The translations under genes and the position numbers were made by a program. A stretch of DNA of 64,000 nt from assembly GCF_001411555.2 (NCBI RefSeq), contig NC_049902.1, positions 18,113,420-18,177,419 of the forward strand. Direction: 5' to 3'. The stretch is from Juglans regia. Taxonomy: Eukaryota; Streptophyta; Magnoliopsida; Fagales; Juglandaceae. Below, in pieces: positions 24,475 to 37,714 of this stretch (positions are counted from its first letter, which is position 1; each line of letters starts with the position of its first letter). The notes beneath the pieces were generated by a model. The model did no database searches, was not told the DNA's origin, and saw only the letters and a list, made by a program, of their open reading frames with translations.

Positions 24475-24547
24475 AACGTCCTTTTCATAAACTCAGTTTT
24501 CAATAAATCAGCCGCCAGCAACAATTTCCATATTCAAACTTGAATTG

Positions 24548-24555
24548 TATAAAAA
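24548..24555 (+). promoter_or_regulatory. TATA-like box of ACX1
   Basis: tataaaaa lies 164 bp before the ATG. Transcription would start near 24580, just ahead of a CT-rich leader (caatctctctctg). Confidence 0.5.
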
Positions 24556-24711
24556 TGGCATATACCGACTTCTTTTCACCAATCTCTCTCTGTTTTTTTT
24601 TCTCACATTCAGTCGAAGACGCTCTTCGACTCTCATAGCTAAACTACTTTTGAGCTTAAATTTGGGTTGAACGTGCGTGGGCTTTGGTTTTTCACTTCTG
24701 ACTATTCCAGA

Positions 24712-27700
24712 ATGGCGGGCGTTGACCATCTGGCGAGCGAGAGAAGCAAGGCTCAGTTCAATGTGGAGGAGATGAAGGTCGTCTGGGCCGGCTCTCGCCA
24801 CACCTTGGAGGTCTCCGATCGCATTTCTCGCCTCGTCGCCAGCGATCCGGTGATTTTTCTCTACTTGTATTGTTCCTCTGGGTTGGATTGATTTAAGAAG
24901 TCCTGTGCTTCTAATACTCTAAGCAAGGTCTTGGGCATGTTTATAAGTAATGAGCAATCCTCTCTTATACAACCGGTTTTATGAGATGAGTTAGGCCCAT
25001 GAATTTCATCATGGTATCAGAGCCAGCCACAGGACGAATGTGGGCCCACACTACTTACCCCGTGACAAGGACCAGAAAAAATACTGGCCTGCACGTGAGG
25101 GAGGGTGTTGAGGAATAATCCTACATTGGCTGTGGACAAGGTCTTGGGCATGTTTATAAGCAATGAGCAATCCTCTCTTATACAACCGGTTTTATGAGAT
25201 GAGTTAGGCCCATGAATTTCATCAGGTTGATGAAAAGTGATTAATTGGTCAGCTGTTAGAAACTCCAGGATGTTTGAAATCCTTTAATTTGTATTTTCTA
25301 TAAGTTTTCTTTAACCAAACACGGATAGATAAAAAAAAGTTATCGTTGGAGTGGTTGGGGGACAGAGCTACGTGTTCTGGAGGCAAACATATACATATAT
25401 ATATACATATACATATACATATACACACATATATATATACACACACATATATATGCATATAATCTGTATTATGTTTTTTCAATTTTAGGCCTTTCGAAAG
25501 GATACCAGGACTATGCTAAGTAGAAAGGATTTGTTTAGAAACACTTTGAGAAAAGCGGCTTATGCATGGAAACGGATCATTGAGCTTCGTCTTTCTGGTA
25601 TGTCTCCACTTGATTGTTTTGTATCACGTTACTTGCCTTCTGTTCCTTGTTTTATTTTTATAAGAAATTATTTATATCTTTGACCATGATTGAATATCCT
25701 TCCAATATCCATTCACTTGTGTAATTCACATGTGGAAGTTTTATCCTCGCAGAGGAAGAGGCAGCCGAGTTAAGGTTTTATGTGGATGAACCTGCTTTTA
25801 TGGATCTTCACTGGGTATGTTCTATTCATTGTCTGGTGTTGGTAGATTGTAAGTTCATTAGCTGTTTTAATCTATAAGGGCCATTGAATTATATGCGGAA
25901 ACATGGTTCCCTGACACGGTTAAGTTGGTTGAGATTTTAGTTCTTAGAATTTTTTGTGTACCAAAGTCTATTCATGTTTGCTTCTAGGATTCATATTGTA
26001 CAAAACTTTGGCTTCCTTGCTTGAAATACAAGCTTAATTTATGTTTTTCATCCACAGGGCATGTTTATACCAACTATCAAAGGTCAAGGCACTGAGGAGC
26101 AGCGACAAAAGTGGTTGCCTTTGGCATACAAGATGAAAATAATTGGTTGCTATGCGCAAACTGAACTTGGTCATGGGTCTAACGTTCAAGGGCTTGAAAC
26201 AACAGCAACATTTGATCCCCAAACAGATGAGTTCATTATCCATAGTCCTACATTGACTTCAAGCAAAGTAAGTAGGATGTAAAAGGAGCAACCTTATTAT
26301 TATTTTTTAAGTAAATCATTGACAACAAAAGTACATGGCAGAGAACTACTAAAGGATTCCCACTGATTTCATTCTGTAACAATATACTACATGGCACAAT
26401 CTAGTGAGGAATTTATCTCTTTATTAATGCATCTGCTGTGTGAATAGTGCTTTGAGAGGGTACTTAGAAACAGGTGATTTTATTTTTTTTGTCACCCTGT
26501 CTGAACATGGTCGACAAAGTTCTTATTATTCAGCCTTTTTCTGAATAGTGGTGGCCTGGTGGATTGGGTAAAGTTTCTACACATGCTGTTGTTTATGCAC
26601 GTCTTATCATTGATAGCCAGGACTATGGAGTGAATGGTAACTACCAAACCTGTTAATAATTGATAACACGGAAAGTTATTCTGTATTAAGTACGGTAAAT
26701 TCCCATTTTTAGGTTTTATTGTCCAGCTCCGTAGTTTGGATGATCACTTACCTCTTCCGGGAATAACCATTGGTGATATTGGAATGAAATTTGGAAGTGG
26801 AGCCTACAACACAATGGACAATGGTGTCTTAAGATTTGATCATGTTCGCATCCCAAGGGATCAAATGTTGATGAGGTTTGATATCTTACATAGACCTCTT
26901 TTATATTTTCCGCCTGTCCCTTCTTCCCCTGCTTCTAGATGCTCAAACCTGTTAAATTTGAAATGATCCTAAATTCCACAATTGCTTTTTAGCATTGTTC
27001 TTTTCTTGAGTAGATACGCTAAAGGGCCCTCCTGTTGGGCTTTCATTACTTGTTTCAAAAGTTTAAGTTAATAGGAAGAAATAAATTTAATAATTTAATT
27101 TATATTCTAACGCTCCCACTTACATGCAGACCAGATTTCCCTTAATAAGTGAGTCAAACACGTGTAATATTTAATTAAATGGGAGTGGAGTGTGGAATTG
27201 GGGCTCAAAATTAGGACTTTTGTTCTAATACTATGTTAAATCACCACTTGTCCAAAAATTTTAAGTTTATGGGATGTGGTAAATTTAGTTATTTAATTTA
27301 TATTCTAACATTCATTACGATATTATAAGATAAAGATTTCAAAATCTTTAGAAGCCACATTCAGCATCCATTTTAATTTTAGTACTACAAAATGGAGTGC
27401 ATGTTTTACAGGCACCAAATTAACATTGGGAAGGTCAGTTCATGAACAACTCGAGCTTGATTGAGTAAACTTGACTTGGGTTTTGTTTGTTTAATAATGA
27501 ATCAAACTTGAAAAAAAATTTAGGCTTGAACAAATAAGTCGACCTTAGGTTATACATTGCATTAGAAAGATGATGACAATGAAGTTACCATCTTTCTTAG
27601 TATTCAGACAGATGAGAGGAAATCATCTTTCTAATGCAATAGACAACTTGATCATGAGTGTTGATATATATAATATATATTGATTCAATAATGTTAGAGG

Positions 27701-30700
27701 GAGTTCCAACAAAATGTTGATTATTATATATATTTAGGTATGAGTTTGTGTTTGCATCTACATATGAATGCATTTTATAACTTCAAATATAGGAAAATTC
27801 TACATACTACAAAATCATTCTACTCTTATCCCACCATGATAAGGTGGTGTTACCTATCAACTTTTGACTTTAAGAAACGATCCACGGGTGATTGGAAGTA
27901 TACCATTTAAAAAGTGGGATTAAAGTGAAATAGTAGTGAAGCATATAACATTACTCTAAAAATATATTAGTATAGGTTTGAGATTGGATGGCCATAAAAT
28001 ATAAATAAAAAATCTAATTTGTGAAAATAGTTGACTTGTTACAAATACAAATTTTTGAGTTTGATTTTTCTAATTTCATAAAGAAACTAGCTTGTCTAAC
28101 GAACAAGATTGGTATAATTGTAATTATAACTTCTAATTAGTGATTAACACAAACATACAAAAATGTATAGAATTTTAGTGATGCTATTTGTTTTTTTTTT
28201 TTTTTTTTCCTAACAAGTAAGCTAATTAAGCCGCCTGCTAACAAGCTTGAAAATCAAACTTGAACATGTACTCTAGTTCAATGATGGGTCGAACTGACTC
28301 ATGCTCGAATCAAGCTTGAACTTTCAATAATTGGCTCGACTAGATTATTATCTTATTGGGATATTTTTAGTACTAGAAAAACAGCCAAAATTCCTGTAAA
28401 GGAGTCATATTTGTGTTTTTGTTTCTTCCTTCACAAACTCGGGGAGTTGCAAGTAATACACTAAACATGAATATTTCTCATTCCCCCTCTTTGGAAACTG
28501 AAGTACCACTATTTTCTTTGTGTAGACCAAACTAACGAGCTACCTAACACTCATCCCGATTTGTCCAATGAAAAAAAATTTTATACTCTCCAGATTACTT
28601 GTCATTTTAATTTAAGTGGACAGATAAGATGGCTGTTCTGAAGCTTGTTATAATGTTCTAGGGTTTCACAGGTTACAAGGGAAGGAAAACTTGTGCAATC
28701 CAATGTTCCATGGCAACTTGTGTATGGTACCATGGTATATGTGCGACAAAAAATTGTATCTGATGCTTCCTGTGCTTTATCACGGGCAGTTTGTATTGCT
28801 ACTAGGTATAGTGCTGTTCGTAGACAATTTGGTTTGCAAAGTAGTGGCATTGAGACCCAGGTACATTTAACCTTTTTTGTTTTAAAATGATCCGTCTTGC
28901 TGTATGGGATATGCTATCGATAATCTCCTAGCGGAATGACCCCTGTTTATGTGAATTTAGTAATTTATATGGCCACATAGTAGATTTTTAATTCTGGTTT
29001 GGGTTTTTCTAAACAATATACTCAATCTAGACTGTGCAACATTGGAGACATCTGATGTTCTCTATATGCTGATCCTGTATATTTATGCTTGTTGAATTAA
29101 TTATATATAGCTACCATTTATGATTAGTGACCATGGCGGATGATGAGTGACCACGATATACTTATTTGAAAAATCCCACACAATCCTTTAAGGTGCCGTT
29201 TGGATATTGAGTTGAGATGAAAGTTGAATAAAATATTGTTAGAATATTATTTTTTAACATTATTATTTGTTTTGGATTTGAAAAAATTGAATTGTTTATT
29301 ATATTTTATGTGAAAATTTGAAAAAGTTGTAATAATGAGATAAGATGAGATGAAACACTTCTTGTATCCAAACCGGCCTAAACTATGTCCCTTATGTAAT
29401 GTGACCGCCAAATCATTAAAGTTGTACTTAGTACTCCTCATTTGAAACATAAGCTACAAATTTCCTACTGTTTTAAAGACACGGCCTTTAAGATTGTGTC
29501 ATGTCACCTATTTGTTCGTTTATATTAGATCAAATATTAATTTGGGTGCACGTTGGAACTTTTGTTTCAAATTGAGGACTAAGAATTTTGATGATTTAGA
29601 GGTCATAGCGCAAACTTGTTTTTTATTTAGAATTCAAGGTTAGAGTCTTGGTAAAACTGTACTTTGTTTCTTTTCTGTTGGTGAGTTATTATACATTTTT
29701 TCATGCTTTTCTCGAAAGGACGTTTATTATGATTTTGCCTCTTTTGCATTTAGGTGATCGATTACAAAACACAGCAAAGCAGACTCTTTCCTTTGCTGGC
29801 TTCTGCTTATGCTTTCAGATTTGTTGGTGAGTGGTTAAAATGGCTGTATTTGGATGTCAACCAAAGATTGCAAGCCAGTGATTTCTCTACATTACCTGAG
29901 GCTCATGCATGCACAGCGGGTTTGAAGTCTTTGACTACTTCTGCAACTGCTGTACGTGATTACTACTGATCCCAGCACCTTATCTTAAATATATAATTCT
30001 CTCTCTCTCTTGCACATCACCTGTGTGCACACGCACACGCACACGCACGCGCACACAATAACAAAACACAGTAACACATGCATACGCTGTCATACTGAGC
30101 TCCTGGGATGAGCCAAGTACTCGAAAATTTGTAATGATTCTAGACTGTAAGTCCCGAGCCAAATCACGTTTCTATATATCGACGACCATGATTTGTAGTG
30201 CATGTAAATCTTCACTTAGTGCTTCAAATTGAAATTTTAAAGTCAAATTCTGGATGACATAAGAATATGCATGGTGTGGCATGCATGTGAATGGATAGTC
30301 TTTTTGCCAGCTCAGTCTAATTCAAGCGGATGAGAATCCTTATTCAATTATTTGTCGAATGCAGAGTGTTCTTGTAGTTCTTATTCATTTTCATCTAGTT
30401 GTAGGCTGGATATCCATCAGTGGTGTAAATCTGAACTTTCGTATGGCTTGAAGTGTTCCGCATATGCACCTTGTGGGATTTCCGTCATGTGCTATATTCA
30501 CAGTTCACACATGCATTTCATCAAGATGCAACTGCATTCTATTTCATAATTTTTTTCTCCAGATTCATTTTAAGGTCTCACTTCTTAATTGTGATTATTC
30601 ATATTGCCCTTGGTTTCAGGATGGAATTGAAGAATGCAGGAAATTATGTGGTGGCCATGGCTACCTATGTAGCAGTGGGCTGCCTGAGTTATTTGCAGTT

Positions 30701-33700
30701 TATATCCCTGCCTGTACATATGAAGGAGACAACGTCGTTCTGCTTTTACAGGTATGTCAATTTGAAATATTTGTTTCTCATTTTTTGGGGTCATTGTGAT
30801 AAATATGTATGGCTTCATGGGCCCACTTATTCTGAACTTTGGTTTGCTTTGGCAGTGAAGAAGATTCGCATTTAACAATATTAGGTTGTACATTCAAAGA
30901 TAGGCTTACAAATTTCATTAGTGAAGATTGTTGATGATGAGTGCTTGTTTAGGAAGATCTTCTGGATGTAATTGATGTTTTCTAATTTGTCTGGCTCAAT
31001 TTAGTCTTTTAAATGTGCATTGGTCTCTCTTTTATACAAGCATAACCAACCCCAGCTGAAGAAATTTTGTTGGCCTTACAAAACTTCGGTTTTGGACCGC
31101 GTTAGGGATATCAAGTTCTTGACTGTTAGTTTGCACTTTCTTTGAGTTTTAGTTTGTAAACTCAAATTTTGTCTCTGTCAGGTGTATAGTTTGTAAATTC
31201 ATATTCACATTTGCAGCCAATGTCTTTCAGAAATGAATAAAACTATAACTTCATAACAAGATGGCTCTTAGACTATTCTATGAACCCATGAGAATAGCAT
31301 GATGAACCTAAGTTACAGCTGCTCTGGATGAAAAGAGAATAGAGGGCCTGAGAGGCGGTGGTTTACCCTGTTGAATCGAATCTTTTTGTTGGCTTTCCCA
31401 AAATTCATTCGTGAATAAGAAGAATTCAAGGGCTAAAAGCAAGCGCTTCTAGCTGCTTTGGCTGCTTTTTATTATGTGGCTATGTTGGCTGGTGGAAATG
31501 AACGAGAAGTGATTTGAACGTGCTATTTTCAAATCGATTGATAGATATGATCTGGTCTGTTTTCTGAAAGACATTGGCTGCAAATGTGAATATGAACTCA
31601 GTGACTTTAACAAGGCAATGCAAGTGTGTCTCATGGAATTGAGTGGTTCTATTGTTTTTTTTTTTTTTTTTCCATATTCCTTTGAACCTACAAATCTATG
31701 TAAGAAGTGGATGTAAATATAAAGAGCATGGGAGTTTCCGCCACTTGCCATAACTGCTGGTAGAGTGTATTGGTTTTAGGATCAATTTTCAACTCAATTT
31801 CATATTGCAGCTGTGGTGATGGCTGCCATGTTCTTTGTTCATCCCCTTTTTGATAGTGATTTTGCACCAAAAAGAACTAACCCATCCACATGATAAATTT
31901 TCCCCTTATTCTTTGTTAGAATTAAACCCTTGGCTTATCCTGCACTGTCTAGTGCAATATTCACCCTGTGCCAGAAGAGCTTTGGAGCTATACTTTAGGT
32001 CAGTATGCGCTCAAACCTGAATTGATCATGTTTAATTGATTTGAGTTTGGATCGGCTTAAGTTCAGAAAAAACAATGCCATGTATATTCTTGGGGCACCT
32101 TATTATAAGTGTAATGCACATCATTTATGAGGTGGAATAGTTGATGCCACCTTGGGTGGTCATTGTCAGCCTACATATTCAGTCGCTAGCATTATGTTGT
32201 TTAAAGTTCAACTTAACTGGGGACATTCTGCTAAAAAATTCCTATTGTAGGTTGCAAGATTTCTTATGAAGACTGTTTCCCAGCTGGGGTCTGGGAAGGA
32301 GCCTGTTGGGACCACAGTTTATATGGGTAGAGTGGAACAACTGATGCAATGCCACTGTGCTGTACAAAAAGGTAATACTCTTTTAATGCCACTGAACGTG
32401 GTGCTTTAGCAAACTTTCTATAATTGTAAGTTTAGATATGGATTTTTAAGTGTCATTCGGAATCTTGATGAAATGCATTTAATATACTTGGGCACTTCTT
32501 ATTGGTGCACTGAGAATTAAGTTTGTCATTTGATTGTGACCAAAATCTACTGGATTTGTTTATGATATATGATCAACTCTATAATTTGAACTCTCAGCCT
32601 ATTTCTCATGCTAGTGTGTTTACTCTGCATAGATTGGTAATTTGTGTCGCTTTTGATGGCCTGCAGCTGAGGATTGGTTAAAGCCCAGTGTAATACTAGA
32701 GGCGTTTGAAGCTAGGTCCATGAGAATGTCTGTTGCGAGTGCTCAAAACCTAGCCAAGTTTGATGATCCGGAAGAGGGTATGCCTAGTTTTGCCTTGATT
32801 AAAGTATATGCTAGATGTAGATACTAGCATCTAGCATAAACATTTTTTCCTTGTATAAAAAAGCTATATGCTAGACATCTCTCTCTCTCTCTCTCTCTTC
32901 ACTTTGTTGTTTGACTACATATACATTTGTGGCCAACATAATCTTATTGCTTTAAACATCATCCTTGGTGGTCTGAACTTCTTGCATGTATTTTATGTCA
33001 TATTCTAACATGTTCATAAACTAATATGTTTCTACTTTTTTTCTTCACTTCAGGCTTCTTGGAACTCTCAGCTGACTTAGTCCAGGCAGCAGTTGCTCAT
33101 TGCCAATTAATTGTTGTTTCTAAGTGAGTTTCTTCCACCTTATCGTGGCAATTAAAAATCTTTTGGATTGGCACTTTGTGATGCCTCTCACATTGAACAT
33201 CCTATATGATGCAATCACAAAATCTCAACACAACTGACCTTCAGCTAATAACGTTTACCCCTCAGCAACCTTGTGTCTACCACATTGTAAATATGCAGCT
33301 GCGCCATAACATGACAGGATTTGCTCCATTTTATTTTATTGAGAAAGCAGAAGGAATGAATTTTTTATGCCCCCAGCTTTTTCAGTGAAATGCAGCAGCA
33401 CTCTATACCATGATGCACGAACCTTCTCAAAAGCTATAAAAAGAAATCTTTATTTTCTGCTAATCTCATGGTAGATGTTACATTTAATTCTTTTGCATCT
33501 TCCACTTAAGGTTCATTGAGAAACTGCAACAAGACATACCCGGAAAGGGGGTGAAAGGGCAGTTAGAGATCCTCTACAACATATATGCTTTGTTTATCCT
33601 TCACAAACATCTTGGTGATTTCCTCTCGAGTGGCTGCATCACTCCCAAGCAAGCTTCACTTGCAAATGTTCAGCTAAGATCTCTATATTCCCAGGTTTGT

Positions 33701-33995
33701 CACAAAATATTTTCCCTCTCTATTGGTTCACTCATGCTTAAAATCTGCTGTCTTCTAATTACCGATTCGATTCATGCATTCTTAGGTCCGACCTAATGCA
33801 ATCGCCCTTGTTGATGCATTTAACTACACTGACCACTATCTTGGCTCAGTTCTTGGGCGATATGATGGTAATGTGTATCCAAAACTCTACGAGGAGGCAT
33901 GGAAGGATCCTTTGAATGACTCAGCTGTGCCCGATGGCTACCATGAATATATCCAGCCTATGCTGAAGCAGCAGCTCCGCAATGCAAGACTCTGA
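24712..33995 (+). CDS. ACX1: Peroxisomal acyl-CoA oxidase, ACX1 type
   Basis: FAD-dependent oxidase that converts long/medium acyl-CoA to trans-2-enoyl-CoA plus H2O2, the first step of peroxisomal beta-oxidation, including jasmonate chain shortening. Exons: 24712-24849, 25489-25597, 25753-25814, 26058-26267, 26549-26636, 26713-26875, 28662-28860, 29754-29951, 30620-30751, 32251-32371, 32667-32777, 33054-33123, 33511-33694, 33786-33995. All introns are GT-AG. The exons total 1995 nt, 664 codons plus stop, with no frameshift; Arabidopsis ACX1 is also 664 residues as I recall. Start: MAGVDHLASERSKAQF matches the family N-terminus. Motifs: CYAQTELGHGS (134-144), RIPRDQM in exon 6, GGHGY (400-404), YEGDN with catalytic Glu424, and C-terminal ARL, a peroxisomal PTS1. 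The exon 6/7 junction splits an Arg codon (AG|G), restoring VSQ before VTREG. Introns hold TRIM and MITE insertions. It appears functional; the symbol rests on similarity recalled from ACX1. Confidence 0.95.
24924..25224 (+). mobile_element. TRIM-type mini-retrotransposon in ACX1 intron 1
   Basis: Two direct repeats share aaggtcttgggcatg through gaatttcatca: 24924-25011 and the complete 3' LTR 25106-25224 (TGTTGAGG...ATCA). Right after the first copy is TGGTATCAGAGCC (25012-25024), the classic initiator-Met tRNA primer-binding site. Before the second copy is the purine tract gtgagggaggg. The 94-bp interior is noncoding. The 5' LTR lacks its first 30 or so bases, so no target duplication is visible. 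Confidence 0.85.
25386..25456. repeat. (AT/AC)n microsatellite in intron 1
   Basis: Runs of atacatat and acacacat of about 70 bp, close to the exon 2 acceptor. Confidence 0.9.
27033..27310 (-). mobile_element. TRIM-like element in ACX1 intron 6, reverse orientation
   Basis: Two direct repeats end in aatttaatttatattctaac (about 27033-27111 and 27234-27310, the latter TGTTAAATCACC...TCTAACA). Just left of the right copy is ttctaatacta, the reverse complement of a degenerate Met-tRNA primer site (tagtattagaa). Just right of the left copy is gctcccac, a reverse-complement purine tract. The order therefore reads on the - strand, opposite to the intron 1 element. Confidence 0.65.
27791..27957. mobile_element. 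MITE-like inverted-repeat element in ACX1 intron 6
   Basis: Left text gaaaattctacatactac...ctcttatccc and right text gggattaaagtg...gaagcatataacattactc are imperfect inverted repeats around a noncoding middle. Ends are approximate and I did not find a target duplication. Confidence 0.45.
29192..29378. mobile_element. Tourist-like MITE copy 3, in ACX1 intron 7
   Basis: Ends ggtgccgtttgg and ccaaaccggcc, flanked by taa on both sides (29189-29191, 29379-29381). The interior matches copy 2 closely (aaaatattgttagaatatt, gaaaaagttgtaat). Confidence 0.85.
29998..30057. repeat. (CT)n and (CA)n/(CGCA)n microsatellites in intron 8
   Basis: ctctctctctct then cacacgcacacgcacacgcac within 60 bp, just after exon 8. 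Confidence 0.9.
32877..32898. repeat. (CT)n microsatellite in intron 11
   Basis: Eleven CT units between exons 11 and 12. Confidence 0.9.
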
Positions 33996-34189
33996 AGAAT
34001 ATACAGTTGGAACATTTATACTTTTATAGTTGTATAATTGGTTTTATTATTTTTTAGTAAAGCTAAGCTGGGATAATCACCACGATGAGGGGATGGTTTG
34101 TAGTCAATAAGAAGTTATTTATATATGACTTCGAGAAAAAACAACATGTGTAGCAATACTCTTAAATTTCAACAGAATGTTAAACTAAT

Positions 34190-34195
34190 AATAAA
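34190..34195 (+). terminator. Candidate ACX1 polyadenylation signal
   Basis: AATAAA lies 195 bp after the TGA, within an AT-rich 3' region. A weaker aataag lies near 34107. Plant signals are loose, so either could be used. Confidence 0.35.
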
Positions 34196-34437
34196 CAATA
34201 ATAAGTATTATGCATAATATGATACGGGGTGCAGGGTAAAAGTACCTTCGATGCTCAACTTCTTAATTAGATTACTTGTTGACCCTTTCGCTTGTGGTTC
34301 TGGCTATTTGAAATAAATTACTTCAAAGAAGCTTGTTTAACATTTTCGAAAGGAATTTGTTTTGTGCTTTAGGTGTGCAAGTTTTATGTAGATCCCGTAG
34401 CGGGTGTCTTTTGAAATAACAGACACGTGAAGATTTA

Positions 34438-34546
34438 GGGCTCGTTTGAATAGTAAGATGAGTTGAGATGGTTTGTGAATAATAACGAGATTCTTTGTTG
34501 AAGTTAGATGAGATGAGGTCATCTCACCTTGTATCCAAATGGGATC
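34438..34546. mobile_element. Tourist-like MITE copy 4, internally deleted
   Basis: Ends gggctcgtttga and ccaaatgggatc, flanked by tta on both sides (34435-34437, 34547-34549). It is only 109 bp, against about 180-190 bp for the other three copies. Confidence 0.75.
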
Positions 34547-34549
34547 TTA

Positions 34550-35028
34550 GGCATGATCTTGCGGTTGCGGATGATCTCGCAGCTGGTGCTTTTTGAAGGT
34601 CCAAATGTGTCCTTATCCACCAAAAACATAACTTGTCAAAGTAAATAATTTAAATCACAAGCAAAATAGATGTGAACCTCAACCAAGTGGCTTGGTTTTC
34701 AAGGTTTTTTTCTGGCGGAAATTGTTTCCCATTGAATGAGCTGAGTAGCGGCCGTATATAGTGATTCACTTGTACGTCCTCCATGTTCTATCTGCTTGCC
34801 TTGGGGTTCAGGGACTCGAGGTGCATGAGCAGTGTTGATTAAGATCAGCGAACAGACGAGTGCATCGCTTATACACTTATCCATCTCCGTGCTTCCACTT
34901 TTTCATTCCTTTGGAACGTAATAGAAATTGGTCAGTGTTGGCTAAGAATGGTGGGCGAATGCTAGGGTTTGTTGAGATCGGTGGGTAAATATTGTGCTAA
35001 TTCGTCCTCTGTTTCCACTGGCTGTTTC
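34550..35028. other. No gene seen
   Basis: Noncoding spacer between the MITE and the solo LTR. Confidence 0.4.
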
Positions 35029-35033
35029 TAGCC

Positions 35034-37714
35034 TGTAACGCCCCAAACCCGGGTGGCTTGGAGATTTACTACTTTACACTCATAAACATGTCTCCCAACA
35101 CATCCAAAGAAAAATTCTCCAAAAACTTTATAAATGAAATCAATCTCAAATCTTCTCAATAATCTCATTACAAACTCCACACAAACTTTAATGCAATAAT
35201 AATAGATCAAAGGGGTCCATAACCTCCCGGTAGTAACATACCAAACTGAAAACACCATAGGTCCTACTAAACCCAAACAAATAATTAAAACTTAAAGGCA
35301 ATAAAAACTAAGAACATCAAGAGTCCTTATTCCAACTACATCTCCTCAGCTTAACCATGTTCACCAATCTAATCCAGGTCCTCATTTGGACTCTCCACAT
35401 CATCTGAAAAATATTATCATGATAGGGGGTGAGTTATCACAACTCAGTAAGCAGAAATCATATGCTAGCGTGCAAACATGAGCATTTATAAAATAGAATA
35501 TGCAGAATAAAATATTTTCCAGAGTTATCATGCAGAACAGAACATATTTTCAAAATAACAGAGCGATGGTTTTAAAACAAGTAAAACCCATGGTACTTTG
35601 GCATAACATAAACTGAGTATCATCATCAGATCAAAACAGAGCATCAAACAGAGCAGAGACCATGTTTCACCCCCGTGGTAGGGTTGTGCTAACCCCGGTG
35701 GCCAAACCAGGCAGAGACAGAGGTGAAATCTTTCCTTTATTCTTCTCGGAGCCCCGAGTGTGCACACAGGAAAGACCACAATAAAACCACTTTGTTTCCA
35801 AAGTGGGTGCACTCAGAGACAGAGAAGTTGGTACCAACCCAAACAGAGCAGAGCATAACAGAGCAGAGCAGAGCAAAGCAGAGACAGAGTCAGATACGAA
35901 AACCAGTACACCATGCCAAAGGTTTTCAGATGTTATATCAAAATAATACAGAGTACCAAAATAGAATCAGAACAGTTTGCACACGCTGAACACAAAAGTC
36001 AGAACAAATAAATGCACAACTTTTCATATTCTCAATATCGCTCTTTTCCAGATTTCAGAAATCACATGACAGAATTTAGCTCATGTCTACACAATGCATG
36101 TCAGAATATATTTTCTTTTTCACACAGATTTCATGAATAATGCAGATAAGAGACCGAGGTTGATCTTTGTTTTCACAAGTTTCCAACACAACACAAATTA
36201 TGCAAGTTTTCATAAAATCAACCACAGTCTTATTAACTTGTACAAAAACCCAGCATAGGAACCCCGCTTACCTGACTCCTGCAGCGTATTATCTAAACCT
36301 TGAAAATGATCTCTATCAATCTCGTCACCTAATCATGAAAATAATATAGATACACTGATTATTAAACGACCACTGGCATAACTTCCATCTAATAATTAAA
36401 ACATATAATCCCAAACCATATTATAGCAAAAACAACACACTAAGACAACCATATAGTAAATTGGACAGCCCCCATTTCAACCCAAAGAACCATATACTAA
36501 TCTTTGATATATTCCTAAACGCTCACCAAAGTCAACATCAAACACAAAAATAAAATATCAATCCCACTTCAAAGGCCCTTAACTCCAAGCAATCACTTAC
36601 AAAATAATTTAATCCTCCACTCCAACAGTCGTATAAAAACCCGAACAGTACAAAAGCAACACCCATTCAACTCCGACTATCCATTTGGTTTACTGCACAT
36701 CCAAACCAAATACTTCAAAATAAACCACAAATCACACTCAATTCCGCAGCTATAACTCCCAACAACCAACACAATTTAACTACAACAACATTACACCATT
36801 TCCAAGCTCCTTCCGCACCACCTCGCCAACACCCAAAATCACCAACAGCAAACCAAGCCCAACCATAGATTATAAGACGTAGAAAAATTTTCCAAGAATC
36901 ATAACATCACAAGCCACAAATCACTCGGTTTCCTTACCTCTTAACCGTTGGACAGAGAATCGGTGCCAACACTGCGGTAAGGAGAAGACGCAGCAACACC
37001 ACCTACAAACATCCCACACGGCAGCACAAAGAAACAGGGGCCGAAGGAAGAAGAAAACCAGCAAAAAAATAAATAACTAAATAAACTGCAAAAACACTGA
37101 AAGGCGTCGACTAGAGAGGAAAAGAAGATACCTGAAGATGAAAGCGCAGCGCGAGTGGAAGAGAAGAGCGAGTTTGAAGTGAGGGATGCCGACTGCAACA
37201 ACAGTGGGGCGCGAGGGAGAGGAAGAGGAAGTGCAGTAATCGGTAACCCACTGAAACAGATGCAGCGCATGAGAGAAAGTCTAAGCCATGTGATTCAAAA
37301 TCACGAAATCAACCCAAAGCAAACAAGGAGAGATGATCGGCGAAAATGATTTACCTGTTGGAGAGTCTGACTGCACGAGAGAAACCCAGAAAAACCAGAA
37401 GGAAAAGAAACGAAACAGAAACCGCAACAATGAGGAAATATTCGGAACCTCCAATCAATGCCAACAAATGGAAATGAAGAAGAAACCGAGAGAAAAAAAA
37501 AAGAAGGAAACGTGGGAGAGAAGGAGAGGTCTGGACGTGAGAAAGAAAAATAAAATCAGAAACTGAAAGAGAGAAAGAGGGAGAAAGAAACGGGAGGGAA
37601 AACAGAAAGGAAAACCAAAACTTACCTAAACGATGCCGTTCAGACTAAACACGAAAATGGCTGGGCCATTTTCACGCACGGACCGGGCCACTGATGAAGA
37701 AACTGGGCCTTACA
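35034..37714 (-). mobile_element. Solo LTR of a TGTAACGCCCC-type gypsy element
   Basis: A 2681-bp block starts TGTAACGCCCC and ends GGGCCTTACA, flanked by identical tagcc pentamers (35029-35033 and 37715-37719). Landmarks are shared with the chromovirus LTRs at 38316 and 45492: aactcag-aagcag, atgagcatttata, ccgtggtagggtt and aaccccg-ttacctgact. They occur in the same order but are too divergent for one family. Orientation follows those LTRs, whose coding strand is reverse. No internal domains remain. Confidence 0.85.

Noticed and set aside
30028..30057. Alternating purine-pyrimidine tract (gtgtgcacacgcacac) as a possible Z-DNA regulatory site
   Set aside because: It is an intronic microsatellite with no further support.
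30352..30893. Overlapping frames on both strands around ACX1 exon 9
   Set aside because: They are shadows of exon 9 and its flanking introns; the family alignment fixes the real frame.
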